64,000 nucleotides of DNA from Merzomyia westermanni (GCA_949987695.1 OX465289.1:176611532-176675531); one strand, 5' to 3'; shown: positions 1 through 10,865, counted from the first letter of the stretch. A program made the numbers and translations. The notes: generated by a model from the letters alone, not told the origin.

Positions 1-659
1 TTAATTTTGTATTTACTGTCAACTCCGGCAGGAATTCACAACTTCTTGCTTTTCACATCTTTCCAAGCATCTGTAGAAATTTAAGTTATTCCACTTAAAA
101 TTTAAGAATCTAGCTTACAAGATTCATACAGCATACTTTGAGAAAACTGCCATAATTTATCAGTACACGCACACACGCACACCTACATACGAATATTTGC
201 ATATTTTGACAGCAATAAAAATATTTGCAACATTATTGCAATTACTTAATGGCTTCAAGTTTTTATACCCAACTGTAGTCGCATACATAGTTAACCAACA
301 TATTGGAAAGGCAAAAAGAAGCTATGAAACTCACTATGTTCAATATTTTTTGTAACAAAACAAAGAAAAAATAATAAAAGTGGCTCTTCGGAAGTGACGA
401 CAAATATGAAAACTTGGAAAATAACTGTGCTCGGCAGCAAGTATTTTCTCAAATCGCTTGAAAATATATTATTTTGCGGGAATAAATTTTAAATTAAGTA
501 TTTTTTGTGTATTGTAATAAAATGTATGAGCTAGCTTTATATTAAAAAAATTTTTTAAGCAAGTGGCACCCCTTTTTATAAACAAAAATGTTATCTCACT
601 ACTCATCCACGGGGCAAGCATTTTCTTTTGACACCACTTAGTTAAAAATAAGAGATAGT
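1..659. other. AT-rich DNA, no gene seen
   Basis: No ORF, tRNA-like fold or recognisable transposon motif is visible here. A short run of alternating CA-rich sequence near 166-183 is the only simple repeat. Confidence 0.5.
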
Positions 660-1110
660 ATGAAGGGGTCGTTCCATGTCAAATCGTTACATAATATAAA
701 ATAAATAAAATTTAGTGCAGAGTTTTCTCATCATAAAACGAAACTCTGCCAAAGAAAAAAATTAAAACCATATTTTATCAAAAGTTATGAAATTTAAAAC
801 TTTCATTTTTTTCCTGTTTTGTAAAGTTTATTTTTTCAATATTTCGGAAAATAATGAAATTAAAAAAAATTCACTTTGCCAATTTCAAAGGGGTACAAAG
901 CTGTAAAAAAAATTATTTTGAAAGAAACCTTAATATTTCTAATTTTATAAAATTTTCGATTTTTCAACATCGAAAAATCTTTATTTCACCATTAAACTTT
1001 GAACTCAAATTGTTTTTTATTATACGTCTGATATATCTATAAATATCCTGCAGTTTCCGGAAGTTTTGTTTTTTGTTTTTTTTTTCAAAAATATGAGTTT
1101 TTGAATGTTT
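660..1110 (+). repeat. MITE-like element, partial copy
   Basis: Begins with CCATGTCAAATCGT and continues through blocks (GAGTTTTCTCATCATAAA, CTGTTTTGTAAAGTTT, TTTTTCAATATTTCGGAAA) that recur in the same order at 46,730-46,930. The 46.7-kb copy has a matching inverted end, whereas only one end is clear here. Function unknown; it is probably a non-autonomous DNA transposon. Confidence 0.5.
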
Positions 1111-1369
1111 TCGAGAAATATTTAATCATATTTTTGTTTTTGTATTCCTTTAACACAAAAGATAAAGGGTATTTCTATTTTATGTAAGACTTCTAGCAAT
1201 GCATACAAATCATTTACAACAAATACTAGTACGCCAGCTTTGCCAGTTTAGTAAAGGAAACACTTGGGTCATGCTTTTTCGTGCGCCTTTTTTTGGATTT
1301 CGGACTCAGCATGTACACGCACGAGCACGGCACGAAATAAGGGGTATTCAAAATTTTAAGTTTGACACT

Positions 1370-1500
1370 TAATAGTGCAACTGTGTAAGTTGTTTCAATT
1401 ATGCTATGCAGTTTTTGAGTAATGGGCGTACAAACATGCAGACAGACAAAAACTCTAAAAACCGTTACGTTGGCCTCTGTTACTCTAATAAAAACCCACG
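1370..1500 (+). repeat. Dispersed fly repeat, end fragment
   Basis: Carries the chain 'cagtttttgagtaatg', CAGACAGACA, 'aaaactctaaaaaccgtt' and a TTGG...CTAATAA tail. The same chain recurs at 2,911-3,040 and 28,231-28,380 on the + strand, and reversed near 5,590 and 5,890. Confidence 0.5.
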
Positions 1501-1556
1501 TATATGATATTCTTTAAAATGTGAAATGTGCAGACATCGGCTCGTTACTATTTTAT

Positions 1557-1830
1557 TATATACTAGCGGACCCGGCAGAGGTGGTTCTGCCTAAAATTTG
1601 ACTTCGCTACTTTTAATAAATTGTACTCTTTTCCTCTTCACTTGGCACCTCTTTTACATTTATCCGTTTATCTGCCTTTTTCTTTCTGCTTTCTGGTTTC
1701 GCTTTTCCCTCAACCCCATATACCGTTACTCTTCTCAATTCTCCTAATTTTTTTCAAACACCACCTATATTTCAAATTTCTATTCCTACTTCCCTTCTTC
1801 TCCCATTTCCTCTGCGAGTACTGATATGTC
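1557..1830 (+). repeat. ACTAGCGGACCCGGCAG dispersed repeat
   Basis: Starts with TACTAGCGGACCCGGCAG followed by a CTGCC motif and about 200 bp of pyrimidine-rich sequence. Related copies start at 31,738 and 46,051 (+) and lie reversed at 29,095-29,310 and 32,440-32,615. No coding capacity is visible. I have seen similar motifs widely in insect genomes but cannot name the superfamily. Confidence 0.5.
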
Positions 1831-1899
1831 CATAGCTTCGAAGATATATAGAATTAACTTTAATTTGGTCCTGGAACCGCTTTCTGTTGCCAGGGTTTT

Positions 1900-2640
1900 T
1901 TTTAGGCATAGAACACATATATAAAATATCATTAAATTGAACCAAATAAATTCCAAGCTATGCTGAATTGCTATTTTAAATACCCTGGGGGCTTTTTCAA
2001 AACCTATAGGTAGCCTATGTCGTACCCAACGAACTTCTGAACCTATCGTGAAAGTTTCATAGAGATCGATTATAAACTTTGGACATTAATGGAGAACAAA
2101 GAAAACCCAAAAAATGTGGGCGTGGCACCGCTCACTTTTCCAAAATTATGTAAATCTTAACTAAAGGACATATATATCCAAATATCATTGATTTAGACCA
2201 AATAAGTTCAGATTTATGACGAATTGAAATTTTATATAGCCTGGGGGGAGTATCACCGCCCACTTTTCCAAAACTATATATAGTCACATAGTGACCTCAC
2301 CCACAATACCTTCTTCTAATACATTATCTTGATAACCTACTCTTAACTATTATTATTTGACTTCTATTGCTCTTATTTGATTGAACTACTTTCTCTCTCT
2401 TTTAAGTTTACCGTTAAGCCATTCTCATGTAAGTTTTAGTTTTAAGCTTCTGCGAATGTTAATTTAGAAATAAGCCTTAGTTTTGTAAGAGATTCCGAAC
2501 AATAAAGACACCTCGTCCACGACATCATTACTATACAGCCTATGCCTAAACTCATGATCCCAAGAATACACTGTGAAAATTTCATAAAAATCGGTTAAGT
2601 ACTTTGGACGCCTATAAAGGACGCACAGACACATATTTAT
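1900..2640 (+). repeat. CACGCCCAC-type dispersed repeat, split by an LTR
   Basis: Contains 'gtgggcgtggcaccgctcac' followed by TTTTCCAAAATTATG, a motif pair also present at 7,380, 7,685, 32,020, 32,165 and 63,290-63,600. The element is interrupted at 2,282-2,532 by a solo-LTR-like insert. After it the repeat resumes with 'aaaatttcataaaaatcgg', a phrase also typical of the other copies. Confidence 0.45.
2282..2532 (+). mobile_element. Possible solo LTR, 17.6/297-like (gypsy superfamily)
   Basis: A 251-bp block starts AGTCACATAGTGACC and ends ATTACT, with a polyadenylation signal AATAAA at 2,501-2,506 about 30 bp before the end. Elements of the 17.6/297 group start with AGTGAC-like sequence and prefer TATA-rich 4-bp targets. 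Here the flanks are ATAT on the left and ATAC on the right, an almost matching target duplication. No internal retrotransposon sequence is present, so this would be a decayed solo LTR. The call rests on terminal motifs only. Confidence 0.4.
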
Positions 2641-2651
2641 TATTATTTATA

Positions 2652-3050
2652 GGACTAGTAAACCCGCGGCCCGCTTCGCTACGTTTCAGAACTAATAATA
2701 ACCTGAGTCCGATTTTAATCATTATATCCCATACCAGACATGATATGAAACTTAATTACGTCACTTATTGCTGCACTCATTATCACCTTGCGTTTGATAC
2801 CAATATTGTACTAACACATTTTGGGCGACCGTGGTCCACATATCGGTCAATATTTCCGAAACTGGTCCAGCTATCGGAACAAATGATATCTTAAATTTTA
2901 AGCTAAACGTCTAGTAATGCCACGGTAAAAGTTCGATTTAATTCTATTCAGCAGTTTTTGAGTGATGCGCTACCAAATATACAGACAGACAGACACAAAT
3001 TCTGAAAACTGTTGATTTGGCTTCTATTGGCTTAATAATGATTCCTCCTA
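2652..3050 (+). repeat. Dispersed fly repeat (CCCGCGGCCCGCTTCGC start)
   Basis: Begins with ACTAGTAAACCCGCGGCCCG, passes a block reading 'gtggtccacatatcgg' and 'gacgtctagtaatgc'-like sequence, and ends with CAGACAGACAGACA and 'gaaaactgttgatttgg'. A second + copy lies at 28,080-28,420 and two short reversed copies lie near 5,590 and 5,890. Non-coding. Confidence 0.5.
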
Positions 3051-3491
3051 TCAATTTCCTAAATACCTGCAATGTACATAACTCTGTCTTTTATGGAAAC
3101 TTTGCCAAAATTGTTATAAGCTATGTGACATTCTACCTGTGACTAAGATATATTATCTTCTAAAAGCTAGGAAAAGTCCCTGCATCCCAACTAGGTATAA
3201 AATGTTCGCTTTTATACCGAGCTTAGACGTCTTTGCTCATTTGTCATTGAATTCTATACTGGCACCACAAATATTCAGGCCATATTTATATGTAGATATG
3301 TGCATGTGTGCGTGTGTGATACATCCCTTTAAAAAACGTTGGAGCATCAGAGTACTCCAACACTTATTCTCATTCATATAAAAAGGTGGTCCAATTTACA
3401 TAGCGATGTCCGGTGATTGGATCACCTAATCCTATTCGGAGTACCATTTACTTTGCTTCTGAATAGTCTTTAGAGCAACTTCGTTGAAGTA

Positions 3492-4803
3492 CAGGGTGGC
3501 TGATGAATTTTGCTACATTAAGAAACTCAAATAATTTTTTTTTCAGTGTATGGAATTCATTTTTCTTTTATTCATGTTAAAGCTCATTAAATTTTATTAA
3601 ATATAGCTTAATTAGTTTTAAAAATAATGGAATTTAAATGCCCCCCCTGCTCGTCGATGCATGTGCGGCATCTTACCAAAAAGTTGTTCATTCCTGCTTG
3701 GAGAGTTGAGACAGGAATAGCCGCAATTGTTTCTCGAATGGATTGCCTTAGTTCATTCAAATTTGTTGGTTTTGCTTTGAAGATTTCCTGTTTGCAATAA
3801 CCCCACAAGAAAAAGTCAGGTGCAGTAAGGTCAGGCGACCTGGGTGGCCAACGGAATGTGGAGTTTCTGGATATCAGCTTATTGGGAAATTTTCGTCGCA
3901 ATTCTGTCATAACAGGTTGGGCTATATGAGGAGCTGCACCATCTTGCTGAAACCACACAGAGTTGAAAGAAATTCTCATTCGGCGTGATTCTGGATAGAA
4001 AAACTCTCTCAACATGCTCAAGTAACGGTCTCCAGTAACCGTAACGGTGTGACCGTTTTCTTCGACGAAGTAGGGCCCGACAATGCAGCGTGATGAAACT
4101 GCACACCACACTGTGACACGAAGTGGATGCAATTCCGTCTCATGGAGTATCTGTGGGTTGGAAGCACTCCATATTCGACAATTTTGTTTGTTTATGTTGC
4201 CGTTTAAATCGAAATGGGCCTCGTCAGACATGAAAAGACAGTTCAACATGTTTCCATCCTCTTCCACCATTTGAAGCATCTTCTGGCAAAATTCCAAGCG
4301 AATCGGCAAGTCTGCAGCGTTCAGTTTGTTGGCCATTTGAATTTTATATGGGAATAAGTCCAAATCTTTGTGCATAATTGACTGTAATGACTGTCTGCTT
4401 ACACCCATTTGAGCAGATAAGCTTCTTGTCGAAACACGTGGATTGTTTTGTATGGCAGCAGCTACAGCAGCGATTGTTTCCTCCGTTCGAACTGAAGGGT
4501 TTCGATGGTAAGGTCTTCTGTTGACTGTCCCATGCTCGGCAAAATTGTTTACAAGTCTTATTATGGTCCATCTGCTCGGAGGATTGCCGCCAAACGTGCG
4601 CCTATACTCTCTTTGAACCGAAACTACGGACTCCAGTGCGTGATAGCGGCGGACAATCCAAATTCTTGTTTCAGTGTCTAAGTTATCCATTTTTGTTAAA
4701 CGTAAAAGTCAATCTGCAAAATAAAAAAAACTTTACCAGATTCATTGAATAGAAAAAAAGTTATTTAATTTTTTTTTGGTAGCGGCTTTCATCAGCCACC
4801 CTG
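3492..4803 (-). mobile_element. DD41D Tc1/mariner transposon, apparently complete
   Basis: A 1,312-bp element flanked on each side by TA (3,490-3,491 and 4,804-4,805), the target duplication of the Tc1/mariner superfamily. The inverted ends share CAGGGTGGCTGATGAA exactly and then a looser match ending in GCTAC, giving TIRs of about 25 bp. One uninterrupted transposase ORF fills the inside on the minus strand. Left of the ORF are about 115 bp of AT-rich sequence, right of it about 113 bp. It is inserted in the loop of a fold-back element. Confidence 0.85.
3608..4690 (-). CDS. DD41D Tc1/mariner-family transposase
   Basis: Encodes a 360-residue transposase that would bind the element's inverted ends and catalyse cut-and-paste transposition into TA sites in the nucleus. 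Residues about 10-55 and 70-115 form an N-terminal helix-turn-helix region of the kind annotated as DUF4817/HTH in insect genomes. The catalytic DDE/D domain follows: D156 in FMSDEAHF, D250 in WFQQDGAAPH and D292 in LTAPDFFLWGY. The second and third acidic residues are separated by 41 positions, the DD41D signature described in insects, rather than DD34D (mariner) or DD34E (Tc1). The start is an ATG (4,688-4,690) and no stop or frameshift interrupts the frame, so it may be functional or recently so. Length fits the superfamily (about 340-370). Confidence 0.88.
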   Translation of the reverse strand: MDNLDTETRIWIVRRYHALESVVSVQREYRRTFGGNPPSRWTIIRLVNNFAEHGTVNRRPYHRNPSVRTEETIAAVAAAIQNNPRVSTRSLSAQMGVSRQSLQSIMHKDLDLFPYKIQMANKLNAADLPIRLEFCQKMLQMVEEDGNMLNCLFMSDEAHFDLNGNINKQNCRIWSASNPQILHETELHPLRVTVWCAVSSRCIVGPYFVEENGHTVTVTGDRYLSMLREFFYPESRRMRISFNSVWFQQDGAAPHIAQPVMTELRRKFPNKLISRNSTFRWPPRSPDLTAPDFFLWGYCKQEIFKAKPTNLNELRQSIRETIAAIPVSTLQAGMNNFLVRCRTCIDEQGGHLNSIIFKTN

Positions 4804-5022
4804 TATTTTGAGAGTACTCTCACGTAGGTGGTCTATAGAGTATTCAAAAGCAAGGAAGCGGAGTACTCCGAGGTGGACTAGGTGATCCAATCACCGGGCA
4901 TTGCCATGTAAATTGGACCATCTTTTTTATATGAATGAGGATATGTGTTGGATTACTCTGATACTCCTTTAGGAGTATTCTATAGAGTATAAAACGGAGT
5001 ATTTCCGTTTTTTGCAGGGATA

Positions 5023-5587
5023 TATTAACAAAAATTTAACGTAACGAATAGTTTAAAGAGGGATTTTTTTATATGGACAGCTACATACATACATACATTA
5101 GTACATAGGCAAGGTGTGGCAAAAGTAACAACAATCAAATAGAGCAATACTTCATGTGGTAGCCATTTTATAATAACTGTTGTTGTTGCTTTTGTTGCAG
5201 TTGTAATTGTTGTTGTTATGTCACTGTTGCGTTGTTATTTCTGCTGCTTTTGCTGTTTCTGTCGCTGCAGGTACTCAGCTCAATAACATATACAATAACA
5301 ACAAGTGAATGACAAATAATTGACAAGCTCATCCATCAACACATCAGTGAGGTGAACCGAATAAAAAAACAAAAACAATAACTGTAAAAAAAAGAAGCCG
5401 AATCGATGGGCAAACAGCTGAAAAAACAATACCGAAACGAATCAACAAACAGAATGGTAGAAAAATAACAACAACATAAATGTATAAATACATACATACA
5501 TACGAGAATATATTTTTGGGTATGTAGATGTTTATATGTAGGTAATATCATTGCCAAAATGGTGATATATGCACACCCGCCCATCTT
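5023..5587. other. Non-coding DNA with GTT/TTG-rich microsatellite
   Basis: Positions about 5,178-5,245 are rich in TTG/GTT triplets (interrupted). Nothing else is recognised. Confidence 0.4.
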
Positions 5588-5965
5588 TGTCTGTCTGTAT
5601 GTATTTTTGTACGCGCATCACTCAGAAACCGCTATATTGAATTGTATGTAATTTTCACCGATGTATTGCTAGATGTCCAACTTAAAGTTTAATAGTTATT
5701 TTAACGCAAGAAAATATTTTATTCCAGCTGCCAACAGTGTCAGTAAAATTTTACCAAAAATATTTAAAATATATATGGTAAACTTTGAGCCGGCCGATGT
5801 TTGTATTCAAGAAATATTGAAGAGAACACAAATGGGATCCCTTACAAGCATAATGCACACCAAAGCAGTGGTTTTTTGGAATTTTTTTCTGTATGTTTGT
5901 ACGCGCATCACTCGAAAACCCTAATATAGAATTGAATACATTTACCACCGATGTGTTGCATTAAC
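5588..5965 (-). repeat. Two reversed partial copies of a dispersed fly repeat
   Basis: TGTACGCGCATCACTC occurs twice (near 5,609 and 5,898), each followed by ATTGAAT/AGAATTGAAT, CACCGATGT and TTGC. Read in reverse they match 2,911-2,990, with 'gagtgatgcgc' and CAGACAGACA. The two copies are about 290 bp apart in the same orientation. Confidence 0.45.
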
Positions 5966-7065
5966 TTCAACTATAAGTTCGGGATCCAGTTTATTATAAA
6001 TATTTGATTGTACACCATGATGGCAATAAAAGTTGGCTCAAAATATTTGTATGCATAAAGTGAAACCATAATACATATACATATATAAAACATATTACTT
6101 AAAAATGGATAGGGGAGTCCTTATTAGGGCAACCGAAGTACAAAACTAAATAGTTACTAAATGAAGCTGAATTTTTTTCTTATCAATGTGTTGTTAAAGG
6201 GATATCTTGAATAAAAAAAACCGGGCTGACTTACAAAAAACGGAGTTAATTCTTGCTTGGTCTCACGTTCTCAACCATGTTTAATCTCAAGTCCACAGCT
6301 TTAAAATTTGCACCACAGCATGGGAAAATTTTACAACGATGGGTCCTGCCCCAACATAAGCTTCTATTGGATTGCTAAATCCAACTGAACTACTCGGGTG
6401 TTCCCTTTTATAGCTCAAACCCCTATATACTCTCAAATATTGGTGCAAATGAAACAGATCGCACATGTATCAACGCTTCATTTATATATATATAGAAAGT
6501 TCACTGTTCCTTGCCTACTTTTGTAAGTAAGTCCACAATGGAAAGCGACAGCAAAAACAATACCAAAAACCAAATGGAAATCAAATTAACAACAACTGTC
6601 ACATTCATATAGAGAAAGAGATGTATTAACGCTGATATATTTACACATTGATACACACACAGACATAATGCTATGCTACCCAGCAAACATTTCTGTAAAA
6701 GTGTTTGAAAAATGTTTAAAGTAAGCTTGCTCAAATAAGCACTATAGAAGCGTTTAGAATTAATTTAATAGTTGAATGGTAAACTTTTTGACAATGTCGA
6801 GAATAATTTTTAATAAGTTATTCCATTTCTACAACCCAATGCGTTCGAAAAAAATGTCATTTAGTGGCCCAAATTCGTGAAATGCGAGCAAATGCTATGA
6901 AATTAGTCATTTGGGAAATGGGACTTGTATGGGGAAATGCCAAGCATTCTGATTTTTTCGCCCACCTGCGTAAAAGCGGTCGTGGTAAGTTGGTAAATTG
7001 TTGTCGATTAATGACCTGTAGAGGCTTTAAACTTTTTCTACTACCATGTGGGCAAGCTTATAAAT
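5966..7065. other. Unassigned non-coding DNA
   Basis: No supported gene. A CCCAGCAAACA motif at 6,679 resembles the end of some DNA transposons, but no convincing partner end was found. Confidence 0.35.
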
Positions 7066-7069
7066 AAAA

Positions 7070-8075
7070 ATGAATGCTTGTCTGTGTGTCTGGCGCCCAA
7101 AGTACCTAACCGATCCTTATAAAATTTTCACAAAAAATAAAAAAAAAAAAAAAAAATATTACATTTTATTCTTTTATAGGCGTCCAAGGTAGTCAATCGA
7201 TCTTTATGAAGTTTTTGCAGTAGATTCTTGGATTCACTGGTTATACCATAAACTACATACAAGTTTGGAAAACGTAGATAGTATACCTCGCATCAAGTTT
7301 CGTAATTCTACCTTACACCGTTCTGAAGTTATTAACAGTCGAATTTGAAATTTGCTTGAGTTATAAGTGGGCGATGCCGCGCCCACTTTTCAAAATTTTG
7401 CAAAAATCATATGCAAAATAAGGAAATGGATGTAAGTACCAAATTATATTATTATACCTATATCAGTTAATTAGATGTGGGCAGTTCAATATTTCTACCT
7501 CCTTGCCATATAATTTTAATGAAAAAGTAGGCGTGGTCGAAAAGTGATGTCGCTTATTTTCTATGGGTGTATTAATCAGAAAATTGTAAGCCTCCTTCGA
7601 AATTTCGCTATACTAGCGTAAACGGTTCCGAAGTTATTAAGAGTCAAAGTTTGAAAATTTCTTTACTCATATGTAGGCGGTGCCACGCCTCTTTTCCAAA
7701 AATTTGATAAAATCGTCAATAGGATGATCAACTAAATAAATATACCAAATTTCATTATTGTAGCTGCTTTTTTTTATTGAATTATCTCATTTTAAACGTT
7801 TTTTCGAAATTTTCGATATCGAAAAAAGCGGCGTGGTTATGGTTCGATTTGAAATAGCAACTTACCTTGGTTAGAAAGCAACCTGTTTTATTCAAGTTAT
7901 CGTGTCCACGGACGAAAGGACGGATAGACGGATATGTCTTAATGGATTCTCTTTGTTCATTCTAAGAACTTTGATATATGGAACTCTATATTTATCTCCA
8001 TTATTTTGTACCGTTTCAAAGCACCGTTATATGACCAAAACTAGAATACCCTTTGTACTAGTACACGCTGGGTAT
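7070..8075 (+). repeat. CACGCCCAC-type dispersed repeat, long copy
   Basis: Begins 'tctgtgtgtctggcgcccaa', has a poly(A)-rich tract near 7,138-7,157 and several blocks with GCGCCCACTTTTC or CCACGCCTCTTTTCC followed by AAAATTT. It ends with 'gaccaaaactagaatacc' and 'gtacacgctgggtataatt'. These phrases repeat through the window (2,100; 32,020; 63,290) and are familiar in fly genomes. No coding potential. Confidence 0.5.
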
Positions 8076-8201
8076 AATTAATAGAAATAAGGAGCTTAGC
8101 TGACGAAAAACCAGCGTTGTGAAAACCTAATGGCTTACAGAACGTTGTCAGTAAATTTTACTTCACTATTCGAATAAAAACTTTTAATAAAAAATTTTAA
8201 A

Positions 8202-8499
8202 ATTATTATTAATAATAATAATAATAATAATAATTCCCAACGGATTACCCACCATATCCCGCCGGACCGGCGCGAGGGGCGCATCCGCATAACGCGCGTA
8301 TTATTCGTTCGTGCCGAGTCGTTGAAAGGCTTTGGTTTGTTAATCGTCGAGATCTAAAACTGCTCAGCTACAGAGAAAACCTCATCAGCTAAGTAAAGTA
8401 GATATAGGATAGATTATACATTAAGAAATAATTAGTTAACAGAATAAAATTATTGTTAAAAGTTAAAATAGAAGTCAAAGAATAAAAAACAATTAGTAG
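8202..8499 (-). repeat. LINE 3' UTR and (ATT)n tail
   Basis: A (TAA)n microsatellite at about 8,202-8,233 becomes (ATT)n on the minus strand. It lies downstream of the stop codon of the reverse-transcriptase fragment at 8,500-9,435. About 265 bp of moderately GC-rich sequence lies between. Many I/Jockey/CR1-type LINEs end in short tandem repeats, so this is probably the 3' UTR and tail. Confidence 0.5.
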
Positions 8500-9435
8500 C
8501 TATAAATTTAGGGCAGAAAGAATTGATTTTTTTATGCTGAAAAGCGAGTCTGAAATATCAAATCTACCAGAAAGAGAGTTATAATCTTGACACAAACAGC
8601 GAAAAGGCTCATTTAACTGAAAATTGGTTCGGCACTGTTTTAAGACTAGAGGTTTAAAATGCCTTGAAGGACGAGACGGTACATTGAAGTTCACTTCACT
8701 TAGAAGAAATGGGCTGGATAGTGAACCATTTAGCAATTTAATCATAAAAATAATTCCAAGCATTTCCCTCCGACTAGAAAGTGTGTGTAGATTAATGAGT
8801 TTTAAACGATTCGTATAGGGTGGCAGATTGTACGAGGGATCCCAATGAAAATCTCTTAAGGCAAATAGTAAAAATTGGTTTTGAACTGATTCAAGGCGAT
8901 CTACATGAACCTGGTAACGCGGGTTCCAAATTATAGAACCATATTCAAGTATCGGTCTGACTAATGTAGTGAAGAGGGCTTTAGTTACATAAGGGTCGCT
9001 AAATTCTTTAGACCATCGTTTAACGAATGCTAGGACACCTCTAGCCTTATTGACTGTTGTATTAATATGGCGGTTGAAACTGAGTTTATAGTCCATAGTA
9101 ACCCCCAGGTCAACAAAATCATACACTTGCTCAAGACTATAATTTTTAATTGTATAGGAAGCCGGCTGAGAAATTCCACGCGAAAAACCCATGTGTTTAC
9201 ATTTTTTAAAGTTAAGTGGCATATAATTTAAATCGCACCAAGTAACAAGTGTATCTAGATCTGATTGTAGCTCATTTCTATCTTCAAAAGACGCGAATGA
9301 CATGAAAAGCTTAACGTCGTCGGCATACATTAACATTTTTGAAGATTTTATTATTGTAGAAATATCATTTATAAACAACAAGAACAGAATCGGGCCAAGA
9401 TGGCTTCCTTGAGGAACCCCCGAAAACAAAAACAA
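8500..9435 (-). pseudogene. Non-LTR retrotransposon reverse transcriptase, 5'-truncated
   Basis: A 311-codon open frame encoding the C-terminal part of a LINE reverse transcriptase, which would copy the element's RNA at a nicked chromosomal target. It opens just before the GVPQGSHLGP motif (residues 6-15), followed by FLLFINDI and the catalytic YADD box at 37-40. Then come the motif around LNFKKCKHMGFSR, the LGV.MDYKLSFNRHI region and a thumb-like tail (LEYGSIIWNP). No ATG precedes it: the frame begins at TTG and everything upstream of RT motif 4 (endonuclease and fingers) is missing. The frame has no stops, suggesting a fairly young truncated copy. The motifs fit the Jockey/CR1/I assemblage; the exact clade cannot be fixed by eye. 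Confidence 0.8.
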
Positions 9436-10209
9436 TAATAGTTGTTTTAAAAATTATTATTCTTGAGCTTGAGCTCATTTATAGTCTTGAATACTTTAAA
9501 CAATTCTTTATTTGAAAAATTTGCGTCGGTTTACATCCATCAGCTATAATAAACATGAAGTTTCGATAATATAACGCTTACTCCGGAAACGGGTTGTAAG
9601 CGAAAAATTAACATTTTGTAAGCTTATTGCTTATTCCAATAAATTTTTTGCATATCTGAGATACGTTTACTTTGCTTGTTGGGTATCATCCTACCATGAA
9701 GTTCCACTTTTATATGGAGCCCAAACCAAAACCCCCCACTTAACAGTCGGCTCACCTGAGTGCATTTGTTGCAACATGCAATATTTTTAGTTCCCGTCCA
9801 CGTCAGCATTGTTGTTGTTGTTATTTGCTTTTCTTGTTTTTTGGTGCCACTTTTTGATGTTTCATTTTAAATGTTGACCCGAAACGAGAGTAAACTGTGT
9901 CTATGACGAATGGAGGTTGGTGTCTGCGAACGGGTTGTAAAGTCGAACAGAATAATGTCTACTTAGTGCATTTTGCATATTTGTCAACGATAGAAACTCA
10001 GAATTGGCACAGGGAAATATGGATTATAAGTGATATAAGTGATTACTTATGGACTACTTCGAAATCAATGAAAGGCGAAGAGCGAAAATTGTAGAGGAAG
10101 TGCAACACACAAGAGTTGCGGTCTTCTGCGACAGTCCGTTCTAGATGCCCTTTTGTACAGACCAAGAGATTGCAATGCACTGTCACAACAAAAGCAAGTG
10201 GCATGTTGG
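9436..10209. other. Unassigned DNA
   Basis: Contains a GTT-rich stretch near 9,810-9,845 and no supported gene. Confidence 0.35.
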
Positions 10210-10865
10210 ATCCATATGCTCACAGAAAGAACGAGAGTAGGGTGTCCCCGAGAATCCTAAAGAAAATCAGAAGGTAAAAAAAAATAATTTTTTCTAGAAT
10301 CGGTCGGGTGTTCCCCCGAAAGCCAATGGAAGTCAGAAGTTGAAAACAATTATTTTCCAACAAATTTAAGTGCGTTCTAGAATCTTTAGAGTATCCTCTA
10401 GAAATCAAATGTAAATCAGAAGCTACAATTTTTTTGTTGATCAAAACCGAAATCAAATTTAAGTGTGTTCTAGAATCTGTAGGGTGTCCCCTAGAAAGCA
10501 AATGGAAATCAGAAGTTGAAAAATAAAAATTTTATCAAAACCGAAAACCAATTTAAGTGCGTTCTGGAATATGTAAGGGTGTCGCCGGGAATCTTGATGA
10601 AAGCCAATGAAAATCAGAAGTTGAAAATATATATTTTTTATCAAAACCGAAAACCAATTTAAGTGCGTTCTAGAATCTGTAGGGTGTCGTCGAGGAACCT
10701 GATGAAAATCAGAAGTTGAAGAAAAATGTTTTCTCTAGAATCTGTAGGGTGTCCCCGAAGCCATAGGAAATCAGAAGTTGAAAAAAAATTGTTTCTATCA
10801 AAACCGAAAACAAATTTAAGTGTGCTCTAGAATCATTGGAGTGTTCCTGAGAAAAAAAAATGAAA
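10210..10865. repeat. Degenerate ~90-bp tandem array
   Basis: The phrase CTAGAATC (or a one- or two-base variant) recurs at about 10,294, 10,377, 10,470, 10,564, 10,670, 10,735 and 10,827. Each is followed by GTAGGGTGTCCCC-like sequence, then AAATCAGAAGTTGAAAA, then ATCAAAACCGAAAACAAATT and TTTAAGTGTG. Spacing varies from 65 to 106 bp through indels. The ORFs crossing it are by-products of the repeat. A single related unit may lie at 49,628-49,665. Confidence 0.8.

Larger units (their letters stand above)
3325..5019. mobile_element. Fold-back (long inverted repeat) element carrying a nested transposon
   Basis: The left arm (about 3,325-3,489) and right arm (about 4,806-5,019) are reverse complements over more than 130 bp with small differences. 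Shared blocks include CATTCATATAAAAA, GGTCCAATTTACAT and the palindromic GGTGATTGGATCACC. The right outer end is TTTTTTGCAGGGA; the left is TCCCTTTAAAAAACG. Without the insert the element would be about 380 bp and almost fully palindromic, as in MITEs or fold-back elements. A DD41D transposon sits at the centre. The right arm holds about 50 bp that the left lacks. No transposase of its own is present. Confidence 0.7.

Noticed and set aside
3879..4571. Three ORFs overlapping the DD41D transposase (3,879-4,109, 4,083-4,274, 4,344-4,571)
   Set aside because: Shadows of the transposase in other frames; no domain and no independent context.
6676..9690. DNA transposon from TACCCAGCAAAC (6,676) to GCTTGTTGGGTA (9,679)
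   Set aside because: The ends match only over about 10 bases with a gap, and no further inverted similarity was seen; probably chance or two unrelated ends.
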